This document shows, in pieces, positions 23,215 to 31,225 of a stretch of DNA of 64,000 bases; within the stretch, counting starts at the first letter, position 1, and each line of letters starts with the position of its first letter. Under the pieces are notes generated by a model that did no database searches, had not been told where the DNA came from, and worked only from the letters and a program-made list of their open reading frames with translations. Made by a program: the position numbers and the translations under genes. The DNA is taken from contig DASRBI010000019.1 in NCBI GenBank assembly GCA_035685165.1, forward strand, positions 1 to 64,000. The letters run 5' to 3'. This DNA is from DATFDN01 sp035685165. GTDB lineage: Bacteria > Pseudomonadota > Alphaproteobacteria > Acetobacterales > Acetobacteraceae.

Positions 23215-24462
23215 CTAGCCCAGTCCCGGAAGCACCGGCAGCCCCATCGCCTGGCGCGCGAACAGGCGCTTGAGGGACGGGGCGCGGTTGACGGCGGCGA
23301 TGCCGAGATCGCGCGCCAGCCGCAGCAGGGCGAAATCGTTGCTGAACAGCCGCTCCAGCCCGTGCGTCGCGGCGAGCATCAAAAGATTGTCCGGCCGCCG
23401 CGCGCGCTGATAGCGCGCGAGCAGATCGGGGCCGCCCACGTCCGCGCCCATCGCGTGCGCCTCGATCACCAGCTCGGAGAGCGCGATGGCGTCGCGGAAG
23501 CCGAGATTGAGGCCCTGGCCGGCGATCGGATGGATGCCGTGCGCGGCATCGCCCGCGAGGGCGAGGCGCGGCGCGGTGTAGCGATGCACCAGCATCGCTG
23601 AAAGCGGATAGCTCCAGCGCCGCCCGACCACATGCACCGCGCCGAGGTGATCGCCGAGGCGCCGCCCGATCTCGCGGCTGAATCCCGCATCGTCCAGCGC
23701 CAGCATCCGCGCCGCGACCGCGTCGCGCTCGGTCCACACGATCGCCGAGACGTTCGGTGCGCCGCCTTCCTCGGCATCCGGGCTCGGCGACATCGGCAAT
23801 TGCGCGAACGGACCCGCCGGCAGGAAATGCTCCAGCGCCACGTTGCGGTGCGGGCGCTCATGCGCGATCGCGGCGACGATCCCGGTTTGCCGATAGGGGA
23901 GGCGCGTCACCGCGATCCCGGCCTCGGCGCGCAGCGGCGAGTTGCGGCCCTCGGCGGCGACGACGAGGCGGCAGACGATCTCCGGCCCGCCGGCGACGCG
24001 CACCACGGCCTGCCCGGGGGCGCGTTCGACCGACGCCTCGGCGGGCGCGAACAGGCGCAGCATCTTCAGCCGGTGCATCAGCGCGTTCAGCGCCACGCGC
24101 AGCGCCCGCGCCTCCACCATCCAGCCGAACGGCCCGGCGCCCGCCCCCGCCTCGGCATGGTCGAAATGCAGCGCAAGGCGCGAGGCGGGGCGGCCCAGCC
24201 TTCCGTCGCTCACCCGGATCGCCAGGATCGGGCAGGGCGGGCCTTCCAGCGCGTCCCACACGCCCGCCTGCTCCAGCAGAACCCGCGAGCCGGCGGCAAT
24301 CGCATAGGCGCGGCCGTCGAAGGCCGGATGCTCCATCGGCGGCAGGGGCGCGCGATCGACGATGGCGGTCGGCACGCCCGCGGCAGCCAGCGCGCAGGCG
24401 AGCGTAGCCCCCACCGGTCCAGCGCCGACGACGCACACCTCGACATGGATGCGTCCGTTCAT
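23215..24462 (-). CDS. UbiH/UbiF/COQ6-family FAD hydroxylase
   Basis: The 415-residue flavoprotein has the FAD-binding GxGxxG motif (VVGAGPVGATLA) at the N-terminus, the DG-type site and the C-terminal LAGDAAHGIHPIAGQGLNLGFRD characteristic of the UbiH/COQ6 family. These monooxygenases hydroxylate the aromatic ring during ubiquinone synthesis, loosely bound to the inner membrane. Which ring carbon this one hydroxylates cannot be told; alphaproteobacteria have several versions (UbiH, UbiF, UbiL, UbiM). The ATG at 24462 (MNGRIHVEVCVVGAG) was chosen; an in-frame start at 24480 adds six residues. No other ubi gene is in the window. Confidence 0.9.
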   Translation of the reverse strand: MNGRIHVEVCVVGAGPVGATLACALAAAGVPTAIVDRAPLPPMEHPAFDGRAYAIAAGSRVLLEQAGVWDALEGPPCPILAIRVSDGRLGRPASRLALHFDHAEAGAGAGPFGWMVEARALRVALNALMHRLKMLRLFAPAEASVERAPGQAVVRVAGGPEIVCRLVVAAEGRNSPLRAEAGIAVTRLPYRQTGIVAAIAHERPHRNVALEHFLPAGPFAQLPMSPSPDAEEGGAPNVSAIVWTERDAVAARMLALDDAGFSREIGRRLGDHLGAVHVVGRRWSYPLSAMLVHRYTAPRLALAGDAAHGIHPIAGQGLNLGFRDAIALSELVIEAHAMGADVGGPDLLARYQRARRPDNLLMLAATHGLERLFSNDFALLRLARDLGIAAVNRAPSLKRLFARQAMGLPVLPGLG

Positions 24463-24514
24463 GCGCGCCGCTTCGACCACAGCGCGCCCGCCGCGTCCAC
24501 CAGGCCGGGCCGCG

Positions 24515-25081
24515 CTATTCCTGATCGGGGCGGCTACCCGCGCGCGCTTCGTTCACGGTGCGGCGTACCACCGTCCAGATGGTCATGTCCCAGGCGTTGC
24601 GGATACCGACCAGCAGCAGCAGCGCCATCGCGGCGGCAAGCACGTCCATTCCCAGCGCCGGCTGGGCCAGAAACAGGACGCCGCCCGCCAGCATCCCCGC
24701 ATAAGCGAAGAAGGGCAGCACCGCGTAGCAGATGCGGTCGTCCCAATCGATGCGCGTCCGCAGCCCGTGGTGGGACATGCGGCCGAACACGAGCAGCGCG
24801 TAGATCAGCCCGAGCAGCCCGTCGGCGCCGATGAGCACGCAATATCCGGTGCTGCTCTGCACCGGGGTCAGCACGGCGAGGCTCGCCGCCAGCACGCAGG
24901 TGAAGTGAACCACGGTCGGCGTTAGGAACACGCGCAGCCCGGGCCCGCGGTAATCGTCATAGAGCCCCGATCCCACCGAGGCGGCGACAAACAGCAGCCC
25001 CACCAGCGTGGCCGAGGCGGTCCCGAAGAGCATCATTAGATCGTGCCAGTCACGCACCACGCCATCCACTGTCGCCGCCAT
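24515..25081 (-). CDS. Hypothetical integral membrane protein
   Basis: This 188-residue protein has four or five hydrophobic stretches: LFGTASATLVGLLFVAASV, FTCVLAASLAVL, LIGADGLLGLIYALLVF, YAVLPFFAYAGMLAGGVLFL and VLAAAMALLLLVG. The N-terminal pattern WHDLMMLFGTASATLVGL is shared with a widespread uncharacterised membrane protein type; I know no function. ATG at 25081 has GGAG nine bases upstream; a GTG at 25099 is the alternative. It is the first gene of a minus-strand run leading into the UbiH-type gene after 52 bp. Confidence 0.75.
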   Translation of the reverse strand: MAATVDGVVRDWHDLMMLFGTASATLVGLLFVAASVGSGLYDDYRGPGLRVFLTPTVVHFTCVLAASLAVLTPVQSSTGYCVLIGADGLLGLIYALLVFGRMSHHGLRTRIDWDDRICYAVLPFFAYAGMLAGGVLFLAQPALGMDVLAAAMALLLLVGIRNAWDMTIWTVVRRTVNEARAGSRPDQE

Positions 25082-25243
25082 TCCGATCTCCGCCGACACG
25101 CTCGCATTTTAGGCAGCCCCGCGCCGACGGGCGATGGCGGAGCCGGAGGCGAATGCCGCCCAGGGGGGCAAACGCCGCTGCACAAGAAATCGGCAGGATT
25201 CCCCAGCCCCCGATTCTTCGGGTTCTGCCGGGAAGGGCGGCGT

Positions 25244-25259
25244 TGGCACCCCGCTTGCT
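25244..25259 (+). promoter_or_regulatory. Sigma-54 promoter of amtB
   Basis: TGGCACCCCGCTTGCT matches the -24/-12 consensus TGGCAC-N5-TTGCW exactly, with the invariant GG and GC ten bases apart. Transcription should begin near 25270, 20 bp before the amtB ATG. NtrC-type enhancer sites would be expected upstream; I found no convincing one in the 190-bp gap. Confidence 0.85.
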
Positions 25260-25289
25260 GACCGCGCGTGCTGTCATTCAAGGTCCGAC

Positions 25290-26555
25290 ATGCCAACTCA
25301 CATCGACACCGGCGACACCGGCTGGATGCTCGTCTGCACCGCGCTCGTGCTGTTGATGACCGTCCCGGGTCTCGCGCTCTTCTACGCCGGCATGGTCCGC
25401 AAAAAGACGATCCTCGCGACCATGATGCAATCCTTCTTCATCTGCGCCCTCGTGTCGGTGCTGTGGATGGTGCTCGGCTATTCGCTCGCCTTCACCACGG
25501 GCGGCCCTTTCATCGGCGGCCTCTCGCGCCTCTTTCTCGGCGGGCTCGAACAGGGCTGGGACAAGCCGTTCACGCTGGGCGCCGGCACGCCGGGCGCGCT
25601 GCCCATGCGAATCCCCGAGAGCGTATTCGTGATGTTCCAGATGGCCTTCGCGATCATCACCCCGGCCGTTGTTACCGGCGCCTTCGTGGACCGGATGAAG
25701 TTCGCTGCACTCGTGCTGTTCATGGCGTTGTGGTCGCTCGGCGTCTATGCGCCGATCGCCCACTGGGTCTGGGGCGCGGATGGCTGGCTGAACGCGATGG
25801 GAGTGGCGGATTTCGCCGGTGGCACCGTGGTGGAGGTGAACGCGGGCGTGGCGGGCCTCGTCTGTGCGCTCGTGCTGGGGCGGCGGCTTGGCTACGGGCA
25901 GGAGAACATGGCCCCGCACAATCTCGCCTATGCCGTGACCGGCGCGGGGCTGCTCTGGGTCGGCTGGCTCGGCTTCAACTCGGGCGGCGCGCTCGGCGCC
26001 TCCGGGCGCACTGGCATGGCCGTGCTCGCCACCCAGATCGCCGCGGGCGGCGCCACGCTCGCCTGGAGCTTCGCCGAATGGGCGCTGCACAAGAAGCCCT
26101 CCGTGCTCGGCGCGATCTCTGGTGCCGTTGCGGGGCTGGTGGCGATCACCCCGGCGGCCGGGTTCGTGCTGCCCGGGCCGGCCCTTTTCATCGGCGTCGC
26201 GGCCGGCGTGGCGTGCTTCTATGCGGTGACGGTGGTGAAACCGCTGCTCGGCTACGACGACAGCCTCGATGCGTTCGGCGTGCACGGGATCGGCGGCATC
26301 GTCGGCACGCTGGCCACCGGCGTGTTCGCCTATGGCCCACTCAGCGCCACGCTCGAATTGCAGAACGGGGTCTATATCGGCGGCCTGCACCTGCTCGCCG
26401 TCCAGGCGGTCGCGGTGGCGGCGACCTTCGCTTACAGCGCGGCCGCCACCTGGGCCGCGCTAATGATCGCCGAGGCGCTGGTCGGCCTGCGGGTCTCGCG
26501 GGAGGAGGAGCGCGAGGGCCTCGACGTCGTGCTGCACGGCGAGCAGGTTTTCTGA
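25290..26555 (+). CDS. amtB: Ammonium transporter
   Basis: The 421-residue protein carries the ammonium transporter fold of eleven membrane helices. The substrate pore is marked by the paired histidines in PIAHWVWG and DAFGVHGIGG, and the periplasmic aspartate region is VVTGAFVDRMKF. AmtB conducts ammonia across the inner membrane at low external concentration and is normally blocked by the PII protein GlnK. No glnK/glnB gene adjoins it here, unlike the common glnK-amtB operon. The ATG at 25290 (MPTHIDTGDTGWMLVCTAL) follows AAGG and lies 30 bp after the -12 element of a sigma-54 promoter, so nitrogen limitation should switch it on. There is no long signal-peptide extension. The ftsK gene follows after 63 bp. 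Confidence 0.96.
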   Translation: MPTHIDTGDTGWMLVCTALVLLMTVPGLALFYAGMVRKKTILATMMQSFFICALVSVLWMVLGYSLAFTTGGPFIGGLSRLFLGGLEQGWDKPFTLGAGTPGALPMRIPESVFVMFQMAFAIITPAVVTGAFVDRMKFAALVLFMALWSLGVYAPIAHWVWGADGWLNAMGVADFAGGTVVEVNAGVAGLVCALVLGRRLGYGQENMAPHNLAYAVTGAGLLWVGWLGFNSGGALGASGRTGMAVLATQIAAGGATLAWSFAEWALHKKPSVLGAISGAVAGLVAITPAAGFVLPGPALFIGVAAGVACFYAVTVVKPLLGYDDSLDAFGVHGIGGIVGTLATGVFAYGPLSATLELQNGVYIGGLHLLAVQAVAVAATFAYSAAATWAALMIAEALVGLRVSREEEREGLDVVLHGEQVF

Positions 26556-26618
26556 GACGGAGAGGCGGCTTGCGGCTAAGGTCGGCTGCCCGATCCTGAT
26601 CCATTGCCGAGTCGCACC

Positions 26619-29039
26619 ATGGCCGCCCGCTCCGCCAGCGCTCCCGGACGTCGTCTTGTCTCGCCCGCCATCCGCACGCTCGCGCAGCGGCGCGCCGCCG
26701 AGCTTACCGGCATCGCCCTTTGCACCGGCGGCCTCGTGCTGCTGCTGGCGCTCGGCAGCTACGACCCGCGCGATCCCTCGCTGAACACCGCCGCCGACGG
26801 ACGCGCGCACAACCTGGTCGGCGTCGTCGGCGCCGCCACCGCCGACATGCTGCTGCAAGCCTTCGGCGTGGCCGGCGCGCTGGCGGGCGTGGCGATGCTC
26901 ACCTTGGGCTGGCGCATCGGCGTGCGGCGGGGCGTCGGCAGCCTTCCGGCCCGGATCGCCGCAATCATCGCCGCCACGCCGGTGCTGGCGGCGGCGCTCG
27001 CCGCCGTCCCGGTGCCGGCCGGCTTGGCCTGGCCCGCCGGCAGCGGGCTCGGGGGCGCGGTGGGGCTCCTGCTCGCCCGGGCGGTGGAGGCGGCCGGCCG
27101 CGGTGTGATGGGCGTGGTCGGCGTCGTGCTGGTGGTCGCGCTCGGCTGGGGGCTCGCGCTGACGCTCGTGCTGCTCGCCTGCGGCCTGTCGGGCGGCGAA
27201 TGGCGCACGCTCGCCCGCTGGATCGGCGCGGTGGCGCGGTTCTCAGTCTCGACCGGCTGGACCGCTGCCCTGTTTACCGTGCGTGCGACCAGCGCCGGCG
27301 GCGCGCTGGCCCGCCCCGCCCTGCGCCTGTTCGGCCTCGGAAGCGCGCGGCCGGACCGCTATGCCGCGCGGCCCTGGCGCGCCGTCCCTCCGGCAGCGGA
27401 GGAGGAGCCAAACCCGGCGGCGCCGGCGGCCGCGATTGCCGCGCCCAAACCCGCGCCGCGCACGGTGTTCCGCGCCCCCGCGCCCGCCCGCGCGCTGCCC
27501 CAGCAGCAAAGCCTGCCCCTCAACGAGCCCGCCTGGCGCTTCCCGCCGCTCTCGCTGCTCAAGTCGCCGCCCGCTCGCGCCACCTCCGGCCCCTCACAGG
27601 ATGCGCTGGAGGCGAACGCGCGCCTGCTGGAAACCGTACTCTCCGATTACGGCGTGCAGGGCTCGATCGTGGAGATTCGGCCCGGCCCGGTGGTGACGCT
27701 CTACGAGCTGGAACCCGCGCCGGGGATCCGCAGCGCCCGCGTGATCGGGCTGGCCGACGACGTGGCGCGCAGCCTCTCCGTCACCGCCGTCCGCATCGCC
27801 ACCGTCCCGGGCCGCAACGTGATCGGCATCGAGGTGCCGAACGCCAAGCGCGAGATCGTGTTCTTGTCGGAGCTCCTGGCGTCGGAGGACATGAAGCGCC
27901 ATGCCGGGCGGCTCGCGCTCGCGCTCGGCAAGGACATCGGCGGCGCCCCGGTGCTCGCCGATTTGCAGCGGATGCCGCATTTGATGATCGCGGGCACCAC
28001 CGGCTCGGGCAAGTCGGTTGGCGTCAACGCGATGATTCTGAGCTTGCTCTATCGGCTTTCGCCCGAGCAGTGCCGCCTGATCCTGATCGACCCGAAGATG
28101 CTGGAGCTTTCGATGTACGAGGGCATCCCGCATCTAATGGCCCCCGTCGTCACCGAGCCCGCCAAGGCCGTCACCGCGCTCAAATGGACGGTGCGCGAGA
28201 TGGAGCGGCGCTACCGCGCGATGAGCCAGCTCGGCGTGCGCAACATCGGCGGCTACAACGACCGCGTGGCCGAGGCCCGCGCCAAGGGCGAGGTCATCAC
28301 CCGCCGCGTGCAGACCGGCTTCGATTCCGAAACCGGCCGCCCGGTGTTCGAGGAACAGCCGCTCACGCTCGAGCAGATGCCGCTGATCGTCGTCGTGGTA
28401 GACGAGATGGCCGATTTGATGATGGTCGCCGGCAAGGAGATTGAGGCGGCGGTGCAGCGGCTGGCGCAGATGGCGCGCGCGGCCGGGATTCACGTCATCA
28501 TGGCGACCCAGCGCCCGTCGGTCGATGTGATCACCGGCACGATCAAGGCCAATTTCCCGACCCGCATTAGCTTCCAGGTGATCTCCAAGTTCGACAGCCG
28601 CACCATCTTGGGCGAGCAGGGGGCGGAACAACTGCTCGGCCAGGGCGACATGCTCTACATGGCCGGCGGCGGGCGCATTACCCGCGTGCACGGGCCGTTC
28701 GTGTCCGACCAGGAGGTGGAGGCGGTGGTGGCATTCCTGCGTGAGCAGGGCGAACCGGCCTATGTCGAGTCCGTCACTGAGGCCGAGGACGATGATCCGC
28801 AGGCCGCGCTCGCCATGCTGGGCACGGGCGGCGAAGGCGGCGAGCGGGCGCTCTACGAGCAGGCCGTGGCGATCGTCGCCCGCGAGGGCAAGGCCAGCAC
28901 CTCCTTCCTGCAGCGGCACCTGAACCTGGGGTACAACCGCGCCGCCAAGCTGATCGAGCAAATGGAGAAAGACGGCGTGGTGGGCCCTGCCAATCATGTC
29001 GGCAAGCGCGAGGTGCTGATCAGGCGGGGCGAGGGCTGA
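26619..29039 (+). CDS. ftsK: DNA translocase FtsK
   Basis: The 806-residue protein has four N-terminal membrane helices (about 25-190), a short proline/alanine-rich linker (about 255-310) and a RecA-type motor: Walker A GTTGSGKSVGVN near residue 460, Walker B LIVVVVDEMADLMM near 595, and a C-terminal winged-helix gamma domain (YEQAVAIVAREGKASTSFLQR). FtsK anchors at the division septum and pumps DNA to resolve chromosome dimers at dif through XerCD. The size matches short FtsK/SpoIIIE forms. The ATG at 26619 (MAARSASAPGRR) is taken over an in-frame TTG at 26604. No dif site or xer gene was seen nearby. The gene runs independently of the convergent pncA, with 109 bp between their stops. Confidence 0.96.
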   Translation: MAARSASAPGRRLVSPAIRTLAQRRAAELTGIALCTGGLVLLLALGSYDPRDPSLNTAADGRAHNLVGVVGAATADMLLQAFGVAGALAGVAMLTLGWRIGVRRGVGSLPARIAAIIAATPVLAAALAAVPVPAGLAWPAGSGLGGAVGLLLARAVEAAGRGVMGVVGVVLVVALGWGLALTLVLLACGLSGGEWRTLARWIGAVARFSVSTGWTAALFTVRATSAGGALARPALRLFGLGSARPDRYAARPWRAVPPAAEEEPNPAAPAAAIAAPKPAPRTVFRAPAPARALPQQQSLPLNEPAWRFPPLSLLKSPPARATSGPSQDALEANARLLETVLSDYGVQGSIVEIRPGPVVTLYELEPAPGIRSARVIGLADDVARSLSVTAVRIATVPGRNVIGIEVPNAKREIVFLSELLASEDMKRHAGRLALALGKDIGGAPVLADLQRMPHLMIAGTTGSGKSVGVNAMILSLLYRLSPEQCRLILIDPKMLELSMYEGIPHLMAPVVTEPAKAVTALKWTVREMERRYRAMSQLGVRNIGGYNDRVAEARAKGEVITRRVQTGFDSETGRPVFEEQPLTLEQMPLIVVVVDEMADLMMVAGKEIEAAVQRLAQMARAAGIHVIMATQRPSVDVITGTIKANFPTRISFQVISKFDSRTILGEQGAEQLLGQGDMLYMAGGGRITRVHGPFVSDQEVEAVVAFLREQGEPAYVESVTEAEDDDPQAALAMLGTGGEGGERALYEQAVAIVAREGKASTSFLQRHLNLGYNRAAKLIEQMEKDGVVGPANHVGKREVLIRRGEG

Positions 29040-29148
29040 ACCCGGCACATCAGCGCTGGGCAAACTAGATTAAATTACATACGAAACCGATCTGCGAAAG
29101 ACCGGCACAATGCGCGCTCGGCTTCGTGCGGCGGCGCCGCCGAATCCG

Positions 29149-29805
29149 CTAAGCCGTATCTTGTTTTGGACGCCGCGACAGATCGCCCGTTCGCACGAAC
29201 TGCACCCCGCACGCGGCCAGCCGCTCCCGCGCCGCCCGCATCGACCCGGCGACGTCGATGCCGCGGCAGGCATCCTCGATCACCACCACCGCGTAGCCGA
29301 GCCGCACGGCATCCTCGGCCGACCAGGCAACGCAGAAATCCGTCGCGAGGCCGGCCAGGAACACGCGCCGGAAGCCGCGCTGGCGCAGCCAGCCGTCGAG
29401 CCCGGTCGCTGTGCGCCGGTCGTTCTCGAAGAAACTGGAATAGCTGTCGATCGCCGGATGGAACCCCTTGCGGATCACTGCCTCGATCCGCCGTTGGTCG
29501 AGCGCCGGATGCAACGCCGCGTTGGCGCTGCCCTGCAAGGCATGATCCGGCCAGAGCGTCTGCGGGCCATAGGGCATCGCGATCGTTTCGAACGGCGCCT
29601 TGCCCGGATGGGCGCTGGCGAACGAGGCGTGGCGAGGCGGGTGCCAGTCCTGGGTGGCGAAGCCGTGTGCGAACACGTCGCCAAGCAGGCGGTTGATCGG
29701 CGCGATCACCGCATCGCCCTCGGCCACGGGCAGTTCGCCGCCCGGCATGAAGGTCGGCTGCACATCGACCACGCCCAGAATATCCGTGGCGTTATCGACC
29801 TGCAT
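29149..29805 (-). CDS. pncA: Nicotinamidase/pyrazinamidase
   Basis: The 218-residue enzyme converts nicotinamide to nicotinic acid in the NAD salvage pathway. It has the isochorismatase-fold triad with Asp14 (VVDVQPTF), a lysine in IRKGFHPAIDSYSSF and the nucleophilic cysteine in ATDFCVAW. The metal site is DWHPPRH. Length matches PncA. Its ATG overlaps the stop codon of the upstream peptidase gene by one base (TGATG), indicating translational coupling. An in-frame start 19 codons earlier lies inside that gene and was rejected. The partner gene is an M20 peptidase, so the pair may work on amide-containing nutrients, but I infer no common pathway with confidence. Confidence 0.94.
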   Translation of the reverse strand: MQVDNATDILGVVDVQPTFMPGGELPVAEGDAVIAPINRLLGDVFAHGFATQDWHPPRHASFASAHPGKAPFETIAMPYGPQTLWPDHALQGSANAALHPALDQRRIEAVIRKGFHPAIDSYSSFFENDRRTATGLDGWLRQRGFRRVFLAGLATDFCVAWSAEDAVRLGYAVVVIEDACRGIDVAGSMRAARERLAACGVQFVRTGDLSRRPKQDTA

Positions 29806-30926
29806 CAGAGCGTCTCCAGAAGCCCCGCGAGCAGGGCCGCGCGCGGCGCGAGCTGGCGCCACAGGATGTTCTCGCTCGCCACATGCGCCCCGCCGCCCGG
29901 ACAGCCGAGCCCGTCCAAGGTCGGCACCCCGAGTGCCGCCGTAAAGTTGCCGTCGGAACCGCCGCCGCGCGTCTGTTTCGGCAAGTCGAACCCGATCTCG
30001 GCCGCGAGCGTGCGCGCGTGCTCATGCAGCGCGGCAATTTCTGCCGTCTCGGCGAAGGGCGGGCGGTTCATCCCGCCCTCTACCGTCACGCGGCATTCCG
30101 GATGATTGGCGGCGAGTGCCAGCAGCCGCTCCACCATTTCCTCGCCGTCCTCGGCCCGGGCAACGCGAAGGTCGATTTCGCAGCCCGCTTCGGGCGGGAT
30201 CACGTTCGGGCGCGTCCCGCCCCACACCGGCGCCACGTTCAGCGTGATGCCGCGCGGCAGGTCCACCATGTCATGGATCGCCTTGATCTGATGGGCCAGC
30301 TCGACGATCGCCGAGGCGCCGTCCTGAAACGCGCCGCCGGCATGGGCGCCGCGGCCCGCGACACGCAGCGTGAACCGGCCCACGCCCTTGCGCGCGGTCA
30401 CGCACGCTCCGCCCGCGCCCGCGGGCTCCATAATCAGCACCGCCCGCGCCCCGGCGGCTTCGCGCTCGATCAGGTCGCGGCTGGTCGGGCTGCCCACCTC
30501 CTCGTCGGGCGTCAGCAGCAGCACCACCGGGCGGCGCGCCCGCACGCCCTGGCGCAGCATCGCGCGCATCACGTGCATGCCGAGGAAGCTGCCTGCCTTC
30601 ATGTCGTAGATGCCCGGCCCGGTCGCCTTCGCGCCGTCGATGCGCGCCGGCATGTGCGCGAGCGAGCCGTGCTCCCAGACCGTATCGAGGTGCCCGGCAA
30701 CGACGATCGGCGCGCCGTCGCCCGCCGTGCGCGCGATCAGGTTGTCACCGAACCCGTCGCGGCCCGGGATGCGCGTGATCGCGGCCCCGGCGCGCGCAAG
30801 CTCGCCCTCCGCGAGGTCCATCACCCGGTTCACGGCCGCAGGATCGGTGGTGGGGCTTTCAATCCGCACCCACTCCAGCAGCTCCCCGATCAGATCCTCC
30901 GAGCTTCCGACCTCGGTCCGCGGCAT
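29805..30926 (-). CDS. M20-family metallopeptidase
   Basis: The 373-residue protein belongs to the ArgE/DapE/carboxypeptidase G2 family. Zinc ligands are visible in VVAGHLDTVWE, YDMKAGSF, TPDEEVGS, IMEPAG and the C-terminal GAHVASENI; the small dimerisation domain lies between (about 175-290) with the GRGAHAGGAFQ segment. The layout is closest to carboxypeptidase G2-type glutamate carboxypeptidases, which cut C-terminal glutamate from folates or peptides. No signal peptide is seen in the chosen form. The ATG at 30926 (MPRTEVGSSEDL) was preferred to one at 31037 whose extra residues look non-coding. The stop overlaps the pncA start by one base. Confidence 0.92.
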   Translation of the reverse strand: MPRTEVGSSEDLIGELLEWVRIESPTTDPAAVNRVMDLAEGELARAGAAITRIPGRDGFGDNLIARTAGDGAPIVVAGHLDTVWEHGSLAHMPARIDGAKATGPGIYDMKAGSFLGMHVMRAMLRQGVRARRPVVLLLTPDEEVGSPTSRDLIEREAAGARAVLIMEPAGAGGACVTARKGVGRFTLRVAGRGAHAGGAFQDGASAIVELAHQIKAIHDMVDLPRGITLNVAPVWGGTRPNVIPPEAGCEIDLRVARAEDGEEMVERLLALAANHPECRVTVEGGMNRPPFAETAEIAALHEHARTLAAEIGFDLPKQTRGGGSDGNFTAALGVPTLDGLGCPGGGAHVASENILWRQLAPRAALLAGLLETL

Positions 30927-31225
30927 GCAGGCACTCTCCCTCGCAATTCGGCCTGTCTGCCCCGCGGCGCCCGCCTTGTCCACGCATCTTTGGTGTGCGC
31001 ACGCAAGGAACCACGCCGCGAACGCGGCGGTTTGCACGCGGAGAAGCTGGGCAGGCTCGCTGGCCGCCTGGTCGGCGGCCGCTTTTCAGCGGAAGGCTGC
31101 ACAGGCAGCACCTGACCGGAAATGGTCACGCATGCCACCTCACGCTGAGCGTTCCGGGAAAGGACCTTGCCGTCAGCACGCCCTTCGCGGGAATGACGAA
31201 TGGGGAGCATCGGCGCTGCTCCGCT
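30927..31225. other. Intergenic gap, 299 bp
   Basis: This lies between the M20 peptidase start and the end of the beta-helix protein. It presumably holds the peptidase promoter and a transcript end for the upstream gene. I find no hairpin with a T-tract, no repeat and no small gene. The plus-strand open frames that cross it are shadows of the minus-strand genes. Confidence 0.45.

Noticed and set aside
25100..25243. NtrC enhancer sites upstream of amtB
   Set aside because: TGCAC-like half sites near 25178 do not pair into a convincing palindrome.
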